64,000 nucleotides of DNA from Xanthobacter sp. NM-25 (GCF_022138605.1 NZ_JACBFS010000009.1:62001-126000); one strand, 5' to 3'. Numbered from the stretch's first letter, positions 52,770 through 62,210 are shown. Program-made: numbers and translations. The notes: a model not told the origin generated them from the letters alone.

Positions 52770-53789
52770 ATGGAACGCTCCCCCCTCCTCGTGGATCTGG
52801 CCCTGCAAGGTGGCGGCGCCCATGGCGCCTTCACCTGGGGCGTGCTCGACCGCCTGCTGGAAGAGAGCTGGCTGACCATCGACGGAATCTCCGGCACCTC
52901 GGCCGGCGCCATGAACGCGGCGGTGCTGGCCGACGGCTATGCCGCCGGCGGCGCCGAGGGGGCCCGCAGCGCCCTCGACCGCTATTGGCGCGCGGTCTCG
53001 GAAGCCGCCCGCTTCAGCCCGTTCCAGCGCAGCCCGCTCGACCGGCTGATGGGCCGCTGGACCCTGGACAATTCGCCCATGTTCTGGGGCATGGACATGA
53101 TGTCCCGCATGTTTTCGCCCTATGACCTCAACCCGGCGAACCTCAACCCCCTGCGCGAGATCCTCGACGCGCACATCGATTTCGAGCGGCTGAAGGGCTC
53201 GCCCATCCGCCTGTTCATCACCGCCACCAACGTGCGCACCGGGCGCGGGCGGGTGTTCCGCAACGCCGAGATCACACCCGAGGTGCTGCTCGCCTCGGCC
53301 TGCCTGCCCACCCTGTTCCAGGCCATCGAGATCGACGGCGAGCCCTATTGGGATGGCGGCTATTCCGGCAACCCCACCATGACGCCGCTGGTGCGCGAGC
53401 TCTCATCCGACGACACCATCCTCATCCCCATCAATCCGGTGGAGCGCCCCGGCACGCCCAAATCCGCCGCCGACATCATGAACCGGCTCAACGAGGTGTC
53501 GTTCAACGCCGTGCTGCTCAAGGAGCTGCGCATGATCGCGCTGCTGCGCAAGGTGGCCGATCCGGGCAATAGCGAAGGCGCCGAATGGGCCAAGATGCGC
53601 ATTCACATGGTGCCGAATTCCCTGATGGCGACGCTCGGCTATTCCTCCAAGCTCAATGCCGAATGGGACTTCCTGAGCATGCTCAAGGCGGAGGGCCGCG
53701 CATCGGCGGAGGCGTTCCTGGAGAAGGACGGTGACAAGCTGGGCGTCCAGTCCTCCATCGATCTCGACGTGCTGCTGGAAGGGGTGTGA
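52770..53789 (+). CDS. Patatin-like phospholipase
   Basis: Lipid acyl hydrolase of 339 residues. The catalytic dyad and oxyanion hole are explicit: GGGAHGAF near residue 14, the Ser in SGTSAGAMNA (GxSxG, about residue 45) and the Asp in YWDGGYSGNP (about 195). No signal peptide is seen. The gene lies three bases before a GntP-family permease; a functional link is not evident. Confidence 0.93.
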   Translation: MERSPLLVDLALQGGGAHGAFTWGVLDRLLEESWLTIDGISGTSAGAMNAAVLADGYAAGGAEGARSALDRYWRAVSEAARFSPFQRSPLDRLMGRWTLDNSPMFWGMDMMSRMFSPYDLNPANLNPLREILDAHIDFERLKGSPIRLFITATNVRTGRGRVFRNAEITPEVLLASACLPTLFQAIEIDGEPYWDGGYSGNPTMTPLVRELSSDDTILIPINPVERPGTPKSAADIMNRLNEVSFNAVLLKELRMIALLRKVADPGNSEGAEWAKMRIHMVPNSLMATLGYSSKLNAEWDFLSMLKAEGRASAEAFLEKDGDKLGVQSSIDLDVLLEGV

Positions 53790-53792
53790 GCC

Positions 53793-55256
53793 ATGGGACT
53801 TCTCGGCATCCTGGTCGGTCTCGGCCTGCTCATCTATCTCGCCTTCCGCGGCTCCTCCATCCTGATCCTGGCGCCGGTGGCGGGCCTCATCGCCGCCGCC
53901 TTCTCCGGTGAGCCGCTGCTGGCGAGCTGGACCCAGACCTTCATGCGCAACGCGGCGGATTTCGTCGCCCAGTTCTTCCCGCTGTTCCTGCTCGGCGCGG
54001 TGTTCGGCAAGCTGATGGAGGATTCCGGCTCGGTCACCTCCATCGCCAACTACATGACGGTGAAGCTGGGTGCCCAGCGGGCCATCCTCGCCGTGGTGCT
54101 GGCCGGCGCCATCGTCACCTATGGCGGCGTCAGCCTGTTCGTCGCCTTTTTCGTGCTCGCCCCCATGGGCATCGCCCTGTTCCGTTCGGCCGGCGTGCCG
54201 CGGCGGCTGATGCCGGCGGCCATCGCGCTTGGCACCTCCACCTTCACCATGTCGGCCATGCCCGGCACCCCCTCCATCCAGAACGCCATTCCCATGCCGT
54301 TCTTCGGCACCACGCCGTTCGCGGCGCCGGGGCTCGGCATCATCGCCTCGCTGATCATGCTCGGCTTCGGCATGTGGTGGCTGAAGCGGCGGGAGACGGC
54401 TGCCCGCGCCCGGGGCGAGGGCTTCGGCGCCCTCACCGCCCCGGCGGACGAGAGCGCGGAGGAGGCCGCCGAGGATCCCATCGTGCGCGAGCGCGCCACC
54501 ACCTCCGGCGCCTTCGACCCCTCGGAGATCCACTCCAGCGACGAAGCCGATAAGAACCCGCCCATCGTCCTCGCGGCCCTGCCCATCGTCGTGGTGATCG
54601 TCGTCAACCTGATGATGTCGTTCGTCATCCTGCCGCGCATGGACAGCGCCTTCCTGGCCACGCCGGAATGGGGTTCCACCTCGCTGTCGGCGGTGGGCGG
54701 CGTGTGGTCGGTGATCGTGGCGCTCACGGCGGCGATCATCGCCACCATCGCCATCAACTTCCGCTCGGTGCCGAAGCTGCGGGCCACCATGACCGCGGGC
54801 GCCAACGCCTCAGTGCTGCCGATCCTGTCGGTGGCGAGCCTGGTGGGCTTCGGCGCCATCGTCGCCGCGCTGCCGGCCTTTGCGGACGTGCGCAACTGGG
54901 TGCTGGGCATCGAGGGCGGCCCGCTGGTGTCGCTGGCGGTGGCCACCAACATCCTCGCCGCCCTCACCGGATCTGCCTCCGGCGGCCTCACCATCGCCCT
55001 CGACGCCCTCGGGCCAACCTACATGAAGATCGCCCACGAGATCGGCATGGACCCGGCGCTGATGCACCGGGTGGCGGTGATCGGCTCCGGCACCCTCGAC
55101 AGCCTGCCGCACAATGGCGCGGTGGTGACGCTGCTGTCGGTGTGCGGCGTTTCCCACAAGGAAGGCTATCTCGACATCGTCATGGCCGGCATCGTCAGCG
55201 CCGTGCTGGCGCTGGTGGTGGTGATCGGCCTCGGCACCCTGGTGGGCAGCTTCTGA
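53793..55256 (+). CDS. GntP family permease
   Basis: Inner-membrane proton symporter of 487 residues. The family pattern is clear: LFLLGAVFGKLMEDSGS, GGVSLFVAFFVLAPMGIALF, GTSTFTMSAMPGTPSIQN, plus a GSASGGLTIAL segment in the C-terminal half. A charged insertion of about 50 residues between the two halves (around residues 200-260) is acidic and probably cytoplasmic. The family carries gluconate and related hydroxyacids. ATG follows the phospholipase stop by three bases. Confidence 0.92.
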   Translation: MGLLGILVGLGLLIYLAFRGSSILILAPVAGLIAAAFSGEPLLASWTQTFMRNAADFVAQFFPLFLLGAVFGKLMEDSGSVTSIANYMTVKLGAQRAILAVVLAGAIVTYGGVSLFVAFFVLAPMGIALFRSAGVPRRLMPAAIALGTSTFTMSAMPGTPSIQNAIPMPFFGTTPFAAPGLGIIASLIMLGFGMWWLKRRETAARARGEGFGALTAPADESAEEAAEDPIVRERATTSGAFDPSEIHSSDEADKNPPIVLAALPIVVVIVVNLMMSFVILPRMDSAFLATPEWGSTSLSAVGGVWSVIVALTAAIIATIAINFRSVPKLRATMTAGANASVLPILSVASLVGFGAIVAALPAFADVRNWVLGIEGGPLVSLAVATNILAALTGSASGGLTIALDALGPTYMKIAHEIGMDPALMHRVAVIGSGTLDSLPHNGAVVTLLSVCGVSHKEGYLDIVMAGIVSAVLALVVVIGLGTLVGSF

Positions 55257-55378
55257 ACCCCGGCCCGGCGCCTGCGGGTGCCGGGCCGACGCCCGCGTGC
55301 GGATTTGCGGGTGAGAAAGCCTCCGGAGTGTGCTTTCCTGCCCGCCACGTACAGCTTCAACGATCTCAAGGGAGAGAC

Positions 55379-56587
55379 ATGCCGGTCCATCTTCAGGTCT
55401 CGGGACTGCTCACATTCACCCTCGCCATCGTGGTCTATTTCGTCGGCGCGGGGCTCAATGGGGTCATCGCGCCGCTGCGGCGCTGGAACATTCCCGAAGC
55501 CGTGACCGGCGGCATCCTGGCAGCCGTGGCGACCCTCGTCGCCTATCGCGTGTTCAACGTCGCCATCTCGTTCGACCTGGCGGCGCGCGACATGCTGCTG
55601 CTCTATTTCTTCACCGGCATCGGCCTCAACGCCCGGCTGTCGGATCTGGTGGCGGGCGGCAAGCCGCTCGTCATCCTGCTGCTGCTCACGGTCGCCTATC
55701 TGGCGATCCAGAACCTCGTCGCCATCGGCGGCGTGGCGGCGGTGGGGCTGCCCTCCGGCATGGCGCCGCTGCTGGGCTCGGTGTCGCTGATCGGCGGCCA
55801 TGGCACCACCATCGCCTGGGCACCCATCATCGCCGAGCGGTTCGCCCTGCCCAACGCTTTGGAGGTGGGCATCGCCTCCGCCACCCTCGGCCTGGTGCTG
55901 GCGAGCGTGCTGGGCGGCCCGGTGGCCGGGGTGCTGATGAGCCGCTACAAGCTCAAGAACGACGCCATCGAGGCGCCCATGGTGGGCCTGCCCGAAGAGG
56001 ACGTGGGGCCCGACGCCGGCAAGGTCACCTACCGCAACATCCTGAGCGCGGTGCTGGTGCTCAACGTGGTCATCATGATCGCCTATGCCCTCGAGGATCT
56101 GGTGGAGATGACCGGGCTGAAGCTGCCGATGTTCGTGGTGTGCCTGCTGGTGGCCATCGTGCTCACCAACACCCTGCCGCGGCTGATGCCGAAGATGGCC
56201 TGGCCGGCCCGCACGTCGGCGCTGGCGCTGATCTCCGATCTGTCCCTGAAGATCTTCCTCGCCATGTCGCTCATGAGCATGCAGCTGTGGACCCTGGGCG
56301 GGCTCGGGCCGGCGCTGGCGGTGGTGCTGGGGCTGCAGGCGCTGGTGTCGGTGGCCTACATCCTGTTCGTGGTGTTCCCGGCCATGGGCAAGAACTACCA
56401 GGCGGCGGTGCTCTCCGCCGGCTTCACCGGCATCAGCCTGGGCGCCACCCCCACCGCCATCGCCAACATGACGGCGGTGACCCGGGCCCATGGCCCGGCG
56501 CCTTTGGCCTTCATCATCCTGCCGCTGGTGTCGGCCTTCTTCATCGACATCGCCAACGCCATCGCCATCGGCTTCATGGTGCGCTGA
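55379..56587 (+). CDS. gltS: Sodium/glutamate symporter
   Basis: GltS-type Na+:glutamate symporter of 402 residues. Two inverted structural halves are present, with SLIGGHGTTIAWAP in the first half and GFTGISLGATPTAIANM in the second forming the re-entrant substrate and sodium sites. ATG 55379 is preceded by GGGAG. The upstream gap of 122 bases contains an imperfect GC hairpin (about 55262-55288) that may end the GntP transcript. Confidence 0.94.
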   Translation: MPVHLQVSGLLTFTLAIVVYFVGAGLNGVIAPLRRWNIPEAVTGGILAAVATLVAYRVFNVAISFDLAARDMLLLYFFTGIGLNARLSDLVAGGKPLVILLLLTVAYLAIQNLVAIGGVAAVGLPSGMAPLLGSVSLIGGHGTTIAWAPIIAERFALPNALEVGIASATLGLVLASVLGGPVAGVLMSRYKLKNDAIEAPMVGLPEEDVGPDAGKVTYRNILSAVLVLNVVIMIAYALEDLVEMTGLKLPMFVVCLLVAIVLTNTLPRLMPKMAWPARTSALALISDLSLKIFLAMSLMSMQLWTLGGLGPALAVVLGLQALVSVAYILFVVFPAMGKNYQAAVLSAGFTGISLGATPTAIANMTAVTRAHGPAPLAFIILPLVSAFFIDIANAIAIGFMVR

Positions 56588-56608
56588 CGGTCCAGTCGCC
56601 GGCCTCGC

Positions 56609-57778
56609 CTAGGGACCGGTGACGGCGGCACGCCCGGCGGCGAACACCTGGATGGGCGCGCTCGCCACCGCGCCCACCAGGCCGGAGACCACATCGGGCG
56701 CCCCGGCCGGTGCAGTGCTAGCGATATCCTGGCCGGCAACGAACTGCTCGCCCATGATCTGCACCATCTGCGGGCTGGTGGCGAACTTGCTGTGGTTGAG
56801 GGAATCGCCCCCCTGCAACGCGGTGAGATCCAGCACCACCACCCCATCGCCCTGCTCCAGGCGGGCGGCGTAAGCGGGATCGGTGAGATCCACCGCGCCC
56901 ACCCGCGTCACCTCACCCGCCAGCAGCCGCGACACGCTCAGGGCCCGGTCGTTGCGAGAGACGAAGATGGTCATGTGCGGCCGCTTCGGCCCCATGTCCC
57001 GGAGCTGGCGCTCGAACACGTCGATATCGAGATCCGGCGAGGCCAGGATGACGTTGGAGATCTTGGCCGGCACCTTGCCGTCACGCAGAGCAAGATCGCG
57101 CAGCGCCTCCACGGCGAGCCAGGCGCCCATGGAATGGGCCAGCACCACCACCTCGTCCACATGCGGGCTGGCGGCGGCGGTGGCGAGGACATTGGCGAGG
57201 TCGGTGCGCGAGAAATTGGTGCTCTCGCGATCATAGACATAGCTCGTCACCTGCCCGCGGGAGGGCCAGGAGAACAGCACCGGCACCAGATTGGTGTCGG
57301 TATCATGGACGAACTGGGCGAAGCGGAACACGGCGGCGTCGAAGCGGGTGTTGAAGCCGTGCACGAACACCAGCACCCGCCGCTTGGCCTTGGGCTGGCT
57401 CAGATACCAGTTGCGCACCCCGGCGCGGGTGAGCGGATCCACCTCGGTCACCGCAAATTCGCGGGTCGGGTTCGGCGGCACCTGCTGTGGCCATTGGATG
57501 GAGCCCACCGGCCGGTTGGGCGGAATGGACACCACCATATTGGTGAAAGCGAGCCCGTCGCCGCGCTCCCCGGAGAACACCACGCCCGGCGCGGCGCTGG
57601 GCGCGCGGGTGGTGGCCACCAGCATATCCACCTGGGCGCCGCCGGCCACCGGCTCCCCCACCTCCACCGGCACCAGCACGCCCTCACGCGGCGCGCAGGC
57701 GCAGGCGAGGAGGCTGATTACGGAGGCTGCCAGCAGCGGGCGCAGCTTCAGCCTGGATCCACGCCGGAGCCCGACCAC
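56609..57778 (-). CDS. DUF900 alpha/beta-hydrolase lipoprotein (second copy)
   Basis: Paralog of the lipoprotein hydrolase at 21009-22148, 389 residues from the start chosen. The lipobox is ISLLACAC with the modified Cys near residue 25. Catalytic elements are VFVHGFNTRFDAAVFRFAQ and the nucleophile elbow in LAHSMGAWLA, with Ala in place of the first Gly. GTG 57778 has AGGGGA six bases upstream; ATG 57808 (ten codons longer) is an alternative. Substrate unknown; both copies stand alone. Confidence 0.88.
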   Translation of the reverse strand: MVGLRRGSRLKLRPLLAASVISLLACACAPREGVLVPVEVGEPVAGGAQVDMLVATTRAPSAAPGVVFSGERGDGLAFTNMVVSIPPNRPVGSIQWPQQVPPNPTREFAVTEVDPLTRAGVRNWYLSQPKAKRRVLVFVHGFNTRFDAAVFRFAQFVHDTDTNLVPVLFSWPSRGQVTSYVYDRESTNFSRTDLANVLATAAASPHVDEVVVLAHSMGAWLAVEALRDLALRDGKVPAKISNVILASPDLDIDVFERQLRDMGPKRPHMTIFVSRNDRALSVSRLLAGEVTRVGAVDLTDPAYAARLEQGDGVVVLDLTALQGGDSLNHSKFATSPQMVQIMGEQFVAGQDIASTAPAGAPDVVSGLVGAVASAPIQVFAAGRAAVTGP

Positions 57779-57956
57779 CTGTTTTCCCCTGCCTGCCACC
57801 ACCGCCATGGGCCCATCCGCCGAAACGCCGTGCCGTCGGTGAGCGACGACCAGCCTCGCTTTTAAAGCACGGGCGCGGGCTTGAGAATGGCGCACGCCCC
57901 GCTGCGCCGCCCACATGGTTAGCCCATGGCGCACAGGGAAGAAACATGCCGCGCCG

Positions 57957-58724
57957 TCAGCGCGGCCAATCGAGCCCCGCGATCCGCGGATCGGCGGCAA
58001 ACGCCGCCGCATCGAAGCCGAGCCGCTGCCGCGGAAAATCGCACACAGCCAGCACACCGTTGGCGCTGAGGCGGATCTGCCAGCTCTGGTGCTCCACCGG
58101 GGCGGGCGCGGCGAAGGCGGCGCAGGTGAGCACGGCGAGATTGGCGCCGGCATGAGGATCGCGCACCGATCGGTAGCGGATCAGCTCCGCCCCCGCCGCC
58201 CGCGCCCCATCGGCCAGATCCTGGCACGGGGCATAGGCGGTGGGATGGGTCCAGGTGGCGGCATCCCCAGCGAGCGGCGGCACGGTCAGGTCCAGCGCCC
58301 GCGGTGTGGAAAGGGATGCGCAGAAGGCGGTGTAAGGCGCGGCATTGTCCGGCCATGGCACCTGCGGCGCCTCGGCGAAGAACAGCAGGCGATAGAACGC
58401 AAGCTCGGCCACCGCCGTCTCCACCCGCTCGGCGGCGTAATAGACCCCCGGCGTGCGCCCGGCCCGGCGGAAGCGGGAGCCGTGGGGATAGGGCGGCTCA
58501 TAGCGGAACGGCGTGAACAGGAGATAGTTGAGCCCCTGGCACTCGGGCGGCAGCGGCGGCTTGCTCGCCTCCAGCAGCCCTTCCAGCAGGGCCTGCTCAT
58601 CGAGCGTATCCACCAGCTTGGCGGTGGAGACCACATGCTGCGCCTCCACCAGCCGCCAGCAGCGCCCCGCGTGGGGACGCAGCTCAGACGATAGCGCGGC
58701 GGGCGTCCAGATAGGCAAGGACAT
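57957..58724 (-). CDS. RES domain toxin (NAD+ phosphorylase family)
   Basis: Toxin of 255 residues. The RES fold is recognised by the Arg in GRCWRLV, the Glu in YYAAERVETAVAE, and the Ser in RYRSVRDPHAGANLAV, which name the family. Known members (MbcT, ParT, Res-type) degrade or modify NAD+ or use it to ADP-ribosylate a target. ATG 58724 overlaps the antitoxin gene by 41 bases. Antitoxin-first order and overlap support a toxin-antitoxin module. Confidence 0.92.
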   Translation of the reverse strand: MSLPIWTPAALSSELRPHAGRCWRLVEAQHVVSTAKLVDTLDEQALLEGLLEASKPPLPPECQGLNYLLFTPFRYEPPYPHGSRFRRAGRTPGVYYAAERVETAVAELAFYRLLFFAEAPQVPWPDNAAPYTAFCASLSTPRALDLTVPPLAGDAATWTHPTAYAPCQDLADGARAAGAELIRYRSVRDPHAGANLAVLTCAAFAAPAPVEHQSWQIRLSANGVLAVCDFPRQRLGFDAAAFAADPRIAGLDWPR

Positions 58725-59118
58725 CGATGAGACCGGTGATGGTGCGGATCTTCTCGGCAGGCGGAGCGCCGAGGGCGAGGTTGGGGGCCACGAGCCAGGC
58801 CCGCGCCACCCCCTCATCGCCCCCCACCAACGCGTCGAGGGCGCGGAACAGCCGCACGAACAACACCGCCAGCTCGAACGGCTTGGTGCCCGGCTCCAGG
58901 CGGAAGGCACCACTGCGCAGCCGCGACAGGCTGGCCGGGCTGAGGCCGAGGATGGGGGCCAGGGCCGCGCCCTTCACATCCAGCCGCTGCGCCGCCCGCA
59001 CCACCGCCTTGGACAAGACCGCACCGGCGTCCGGCGCGGGCCCAGAATGAGCGCTCGGCGAATGATCGCCCGCTGGGTGATGGCGCGGGTCTCCCCGCCC
59101 CTGCGCTGCCGCTGACAT
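58684..59118 (-). CDS. Xre/MbcA/ParS-type antitoxin
   Basis: Antitoxin of 144 residues, co-encoded with the RES toxin. An Xre HTH is at about residues 40-80 (LGLSPASLSRLRSGAFRLEPG), followed by the MbcA/ParS toxin-binding domain (FVRLFRALDALVGGD, then ARAWLVAPNLALGAPPAEKI, where the WL..PN..LG pattern is characteristic). ATG 59118 is preceded by AAGGAG. The N-terminal 30 residues are low-complexity. An inverted-repeat operator lies just upstream. Confidence 0.92.
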   Translation of the reverse strand: MSAAAQGRGDPRHHPAGDHSPSAHSGPAPDAGAVLSKAVVRAAQRLDVKGAALAPILGLSPASLSRLRSGAFRLEPGTKPFELAVLFVRLFRALDALVGGDEGVARAWLVAPNLALGAPPAEKIRTITGLIDVLAYLDARRAIV

Positions 59119-59133
59119 GCGCCGGCTCCTTCG

Positions 59134-59173
59134 TTCCTATAGAAAATATAGTGCATTTATCTTTCCATAGGAA
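59134..59173. promoter_or_regulatory. Paired operator of the RES/Xre module
   Basis: Two related boxes in opposite orientation: TTCCTATAGAAAATATA at 59134-59150 on the plus strand, and TTCCTATGGAAAGATAA on the minus strand at 59157-59173. The CCTATAGAAA/TTTCCATAGG arms agree at 9 of 10 positions. They surround the AT-rich promoter of the antitoxin-toxin operon and suit autoregulation by the Xre antitoxin. Confidence 0.7.
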
Positions 59174-59182
59174 GACCGGTGC

Positions 59183-60439
59183 TCAGGCCGGGGCCGCCTC
59201 CCAGGCCGGAAACGGATCGGGCAGCGCCTTGAGCTTGTCGGGGTTGAACAATTTGGGGTCGGTGGGCCCCACCAGGCAGGCATCCAGCGCCGCCCGCATG
59301 GCGGCCTCGTCGAGCCCCATGCCGATGAACACCAGTTCCTGCCGCCGGTCGCCATAGCCCGGCACCCATTGAGCCCGCAGCCAGGAACGCCAATCGGGCT
59401 CGGTGGGCCAATATTGCTTGGGCACCCCGGCCCACCAGCGGCCGATGCTGCCGGTCTGGCAGATGGCGCCGGCAAGGCTCATCTCGCCCACCCGCCCGGG
59501 CCGGGTGGCGAGCCAGAACAGCCCCTTGGCCCGCACCAGGCCGGGCCAGGTGGCGCACAGGAAATCGTGGAACCGTTCCGGATGGAAGGGCCGCCGGGCG
59601 CGATAGACGAAGCTGCCGACCCCATATTCCTCCGTCTCCGGCACATGATCCTTGAAGCCGTTCAGCTCCTTGAACCACACCGGGTGGGTGCTGGCCTTCT
59701 CGAAATCGAACCGTCCCGTGCCCAGCACCTCGCCCGGTGCGACATGGGCATAATCGGTTTCCACCACCCGCGCGTCCGGGTTGAGCGACTTCACCACCCC
59801 GCGCACCGCCGCCAGCCGCTCGGGATCCACGCTGGAGATCTTGTTGAGCACGATCACGTCGGCGAACTCGATCTGGTCGGTGAGCAGGTCCACCAGGGTG
59901 CGATGATCCTCCTCCCCCGCCGTCTCGCCCCGGTCGCGCAGGACGTCGCGCGAGCCGAAATCGTTGAGCAGGTTGGCCGCGTCCACCACCGTCACCATGG
60001 TGTCGAGCCGCGCCACGTCGGAGAGGGAGGCGCCGTCCTCGTCGCGGAAATCGAAGGTGGCGGCCACCGGCAGGGGCTCGGCGATGCCCGTCGATTCGAT
60101 CAGCAGGTAATCGAACCGCCCCTCGGCGGCGAGCCGGCGCACCTCGGAGAGCAGATCATCCCTGAGGGTGCAGCAGATGCAGCCGTTGGTCATCTCCACC
60201 AGCTTCTCCTCGGCCCGCGACAGGTTCGCCTCCCCCGCCCGCACCAGCGCCGCATCGATATTCACCTCGCTCATGTCGTTGACGATGACCGCCACCTTGA
60301 GGCCGGCCCGGTTCGACAGGATGTGGTTGAGAAGGGTGGTCTTTCCCGATCCGAGAAAGCCGGACAGCACGGTCACCGGCAGGCGAAGGTCCTGATGGTG
60401 ATCCTTAAGGGGATCGTTGTGGCGATGCTCCATCTGCAT
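59183..60439 (-). CDS. COG0523 GTPase, putative zinc metallochaperone
   Basis: G3E-family GTPase of 418 residues. Walker A GFLGSGKTTLLNH is at about 26-38, the metal-binding CICC motif is in NGCICCTL (about 85-92), a Glu-rich switch region follows, and NKIS gives the guanine-specificity motif. The C-terminal CobW-C domain is large (about 270-418). ATG 60439 or the second ATG 60433 (better spaced from GAGGAG) is the start. A Zur-like palindrome lies about 56-72 bases upstream, which points to expression under zinc limitation and a role in delivering zinc to essential enzymes; this is known for ZigA/YciC relatives. Confidence 0.92.
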   Translation of the reverse strand: MQMEHRHNDPLKDHHQDLRLPVTVLSGFLGSGKTTLLNHILSNRAGLKVAVIVNDMSEVNIDAALVRAGEANLSRAEEKLVEMTNGCICCTLRDDLLSEVRRLAAEGRFDYLLIESTGIAEPLPVAATFDFRDEDGASLSDVARLDTMVTVVDAANLLNDFGSRDVLRDRGETAGEEDHRTLVDLLTDQIEFADVIVLNKISSVDPERLAAVRGVVKSLNPDARVVETDYAHVAPGEVLGTGRFDFEKASTHPVWFKELNGFKDHVPETEEYGVGSFVYRARRPFHPERFHDFLCATWPGLVRAKGLFWLATRPGRVGEMSLAGAICQTGSIGRWWAGVPKQYWPTEPDWRSWLRAQWVPGYGDRRQELVFIGMGLDEAAMRAALDACLVGPTDPKLFNPDKLKALPDPFPAWEAAPA

Positions 60440-60494
60440 CTCTCCTCGCTCCAGAGGCGCGCGCCGGGGCTCGCCCCCTCGCGCGTCGATGCAG

Positions 60495-60511
60495 ATGATA
60501 TATTATATCAT
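60495..60511. promoter_or_regulatory. Putative Zur box
   Basis: A perfect 17-base odd palindrome, ATGATATATTATATCAT, with an AT-rich core, upstream of the COG0523 gene. It resembles alphaproteobacterial Zur operators (TGATATxxTATAxTATCA type). Its position fits repression of the metallochaperone by zinc-loaded Zur. Confidence 0.7.
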
Positions 60512-60561
60512 TTATAGCGCCGTAAAGGTCCCGCTCCGACAGGGCCTCACCGCGGCCGGCC

Positions 60562-61323
60562 TCAGCCGTGCATCTCGGCGCTGAGCAGGTCGTAATTCTC
60601 CACCACGATGCACTGCCGGCTGACGGAGATGAGGCCGCGCTTCTGGAACTTGTCGAGGGTCATGGTCACCCATTGCCGGGTGGCGCCGACGATGGCCGCC
60701 AGCTGGTCATGGGTCAGCTTGCGCTCGATCACCAGACGGTTGCCTTCCGGCCGGCCGGCGGTATCGGCGAAGATGATGAGCAGATGGGCCAGCCGTTCGG
60801 TGACCGAGCGGGTTCCCAGCATCTGCACCAGCGCCGAATAGCATTTGCCCTTGGCCACCAGCCCCTCGATGAGGCAGATGGCGAACCGCGGCATGGTCTC
60901 CACCAGCAGGCGGATCTTGGCGCCGGTGAGATAGAGCGCCTCGGCTTCCTCGTGCACGTCCGCCGACCACACATGGGCGCCGCCGCCGAACACCTCGGGA
61001 CCGCCCACGAAATGACCGCTGGTCCACAGGGCGAGCGTGATCTCGCGTCCGGCCGGGCTCACATAGAAGGTGCGCACCGTGCCGCTCTCGATCAGCCAGA
61101 TGCCGGCATGCACGTCGCCCTGGCGGAACAGGCTCTCGCCCGCGGCCACCCGCCGGGTGGTGCCGGCGGCGCGCACCTGGGCGATCTCCGCCGGCGACAG
61201 GCGCTGCAGGAAATCGGCGCCGGCATTGAGGGCGTCGCGCTCCTCGCTGAGGAACACCGCCGATGCGGCATCCGCCGCGCTGGCGCCGATCCGGCGCTCG
61301 GCAAGGGCCATGGCGCGGCTCAC
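60562..61323 (-). CDS. Crp/Fnr family transcriptional regulator
   Basis: Regulator of 253 residues. The N-terminal cyclic-nucleotide-binding-like domain (about 35-155) includes GESLFRQGDVHAGIWLIESG and the C-terminal HTH (about 190-240) includes LTHDQLAAIVGATRQWV. No Fnr-type cysteine cluster is present, so it is not an oxygen-sensing Fnr; the effector is unknown. GTG 61323 overlaps the ATPase stop (GTGA), so it is the last gene of the NosL-binding-protein/permease/ATPase operon and probably controls it. Confidence 0.92.
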   Translation of the reverse strand: MSRAMALAERRIGASAADAASAVFLSEERDALNAGADFLQRLSPAEIAQVRAAGTTRRVAAGESLFRQGDVHAGIWLIESGTVRTFYVSPAGREITLALWTSGHFVGGPEVFGGGAHVWSADVHEEAEALYLTGAKIRLLVETMPRFAICLIEGLVAKGKCYSALVQMLGTRSVTERLAHLLIIFADTAGRPEGNRLVIERKLTHDQLAAIVGATRQWVTMTLDKFQKRGLISVSRQCIVVENYDLLSAEMHG

Positions 61324-62171
61324 TGGCTCTGCTGGGCGAAGGCCCGCAGGCTCTCGGCGCGGATCGCCTCATGGCAGGCCCGCTTCAAGCCCATGAAGGC
61401 CTCGCTGGTGGCGAGCTCCGAGCTGCGCGGCCGCGGCAGGGTCACCTTCAGGTCGGCGATCACCGAGCCCGGGCTGGCACTCATGATGACGATGCGATCG
61501 GCCAGGAAAATGGCCTCGTCCACATCATGGGTCACGAACACCACGGTGATGCCGAATGCGCTCCAGATCTCCAGGAGGCTCTCCTGCATCATCAGCCGGG
61601 TCTGCGCATCGAGGGCGCCGAAGGGCTCGTCCATCAGCAGCACGCTGGGCGAATTGGCCAGCGCCCGGGCGATGCCCACCCGCTGCTGCATGCCGCCCGA
61701 CAGCTCGGCCGGATAGGCATTGGCGAATTTGGTGAGCCCCACCATCTCCAGGAAGGTGGCGGCGATGGCGGCGCATTCCGCCTTGGGCCGACCCGCCACC
61801 TTGGGGCCGAACACGATGTTCTCGGCAATGGTCTTCCAGGGGAACAGCGAATATTGCTGGAACACCATGCCCCGCTCCGGGCCCGGCCCGCGCACCGGCG
61901 CATCATCCACCAGCACCTCGCCGGTGCTTGGCCGCACATAGCCGGCGATGGAACTGAGCAGCGTGGACTTGCCGCAGCCGGAAGGGCCGAGGATGCACAC
62001 GAACTCACCGGGCCTGATGTCGAGATTGGTCTCCATCACCGCCTGATGGGTCTTGCGCCCCGAGCCGAAGGAGATGGTCACCCCATCCACCCGGATATGG
62101 CCGCGGCCAACGCTGCCGCGCTGAGAACCAAGGCCGGCCAGGCGCTCGGTGAAGGAAACCACCTCTTTCAT
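61320..62171 (-). CDS. ABC transporter ATP-binding protein (NrtD/SsuB/TauB type)
   Basis: ATPase of 283 residues. Walker A is GPSGCGKSTLL, the signature LSGGMQQRVGIARAL, Walker B SVLLMDEP and the switch His in VTHDVDEAIF. Residues before about 25 are an N-terminal extension. It belongs to the nitrate/sulfonate/taurine importer family together with the permease at 62211-63152. ATG 62171 follows GGAGCATGGACG. Confidence 0.95.
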   Translation of the reverse strand: MKEVVSFTERLAGLGSQRGSVGRGHIRVDGVTISFGSGRKTHQAVMETNLDIRPGEFVCILGPSGCGKSTLLSSIAGYVRPSTGEVLVDDAPVRGPGPERGMVFQQYSLFPWKTIAENIVFGPKVAGRPKAECAAIAATFLEMVGLTKFANAYPAELSGGMQQRVGIARALANSPSVLLMDEPFGALDAQTRLMMQESLLEIWSAFGITVVFVTHDVDEAIFLADRIVIMSASPGSVIADLKVTLPRPRSSELATSEAFMGLKRACHEAIRAESLRAFAQQSQ

Positions 62172-62210
62172 CGTCCATGCTCCGAAAAGGTTACGGGTGG
62201 GCCGGCCGGG

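Noticed and set aside
50976..53174. 732-codon minus-strand frame over the second RND permease and the patatin gene
   Set aside because: Shadow frame; both genes on the plus strand have clear motifs.
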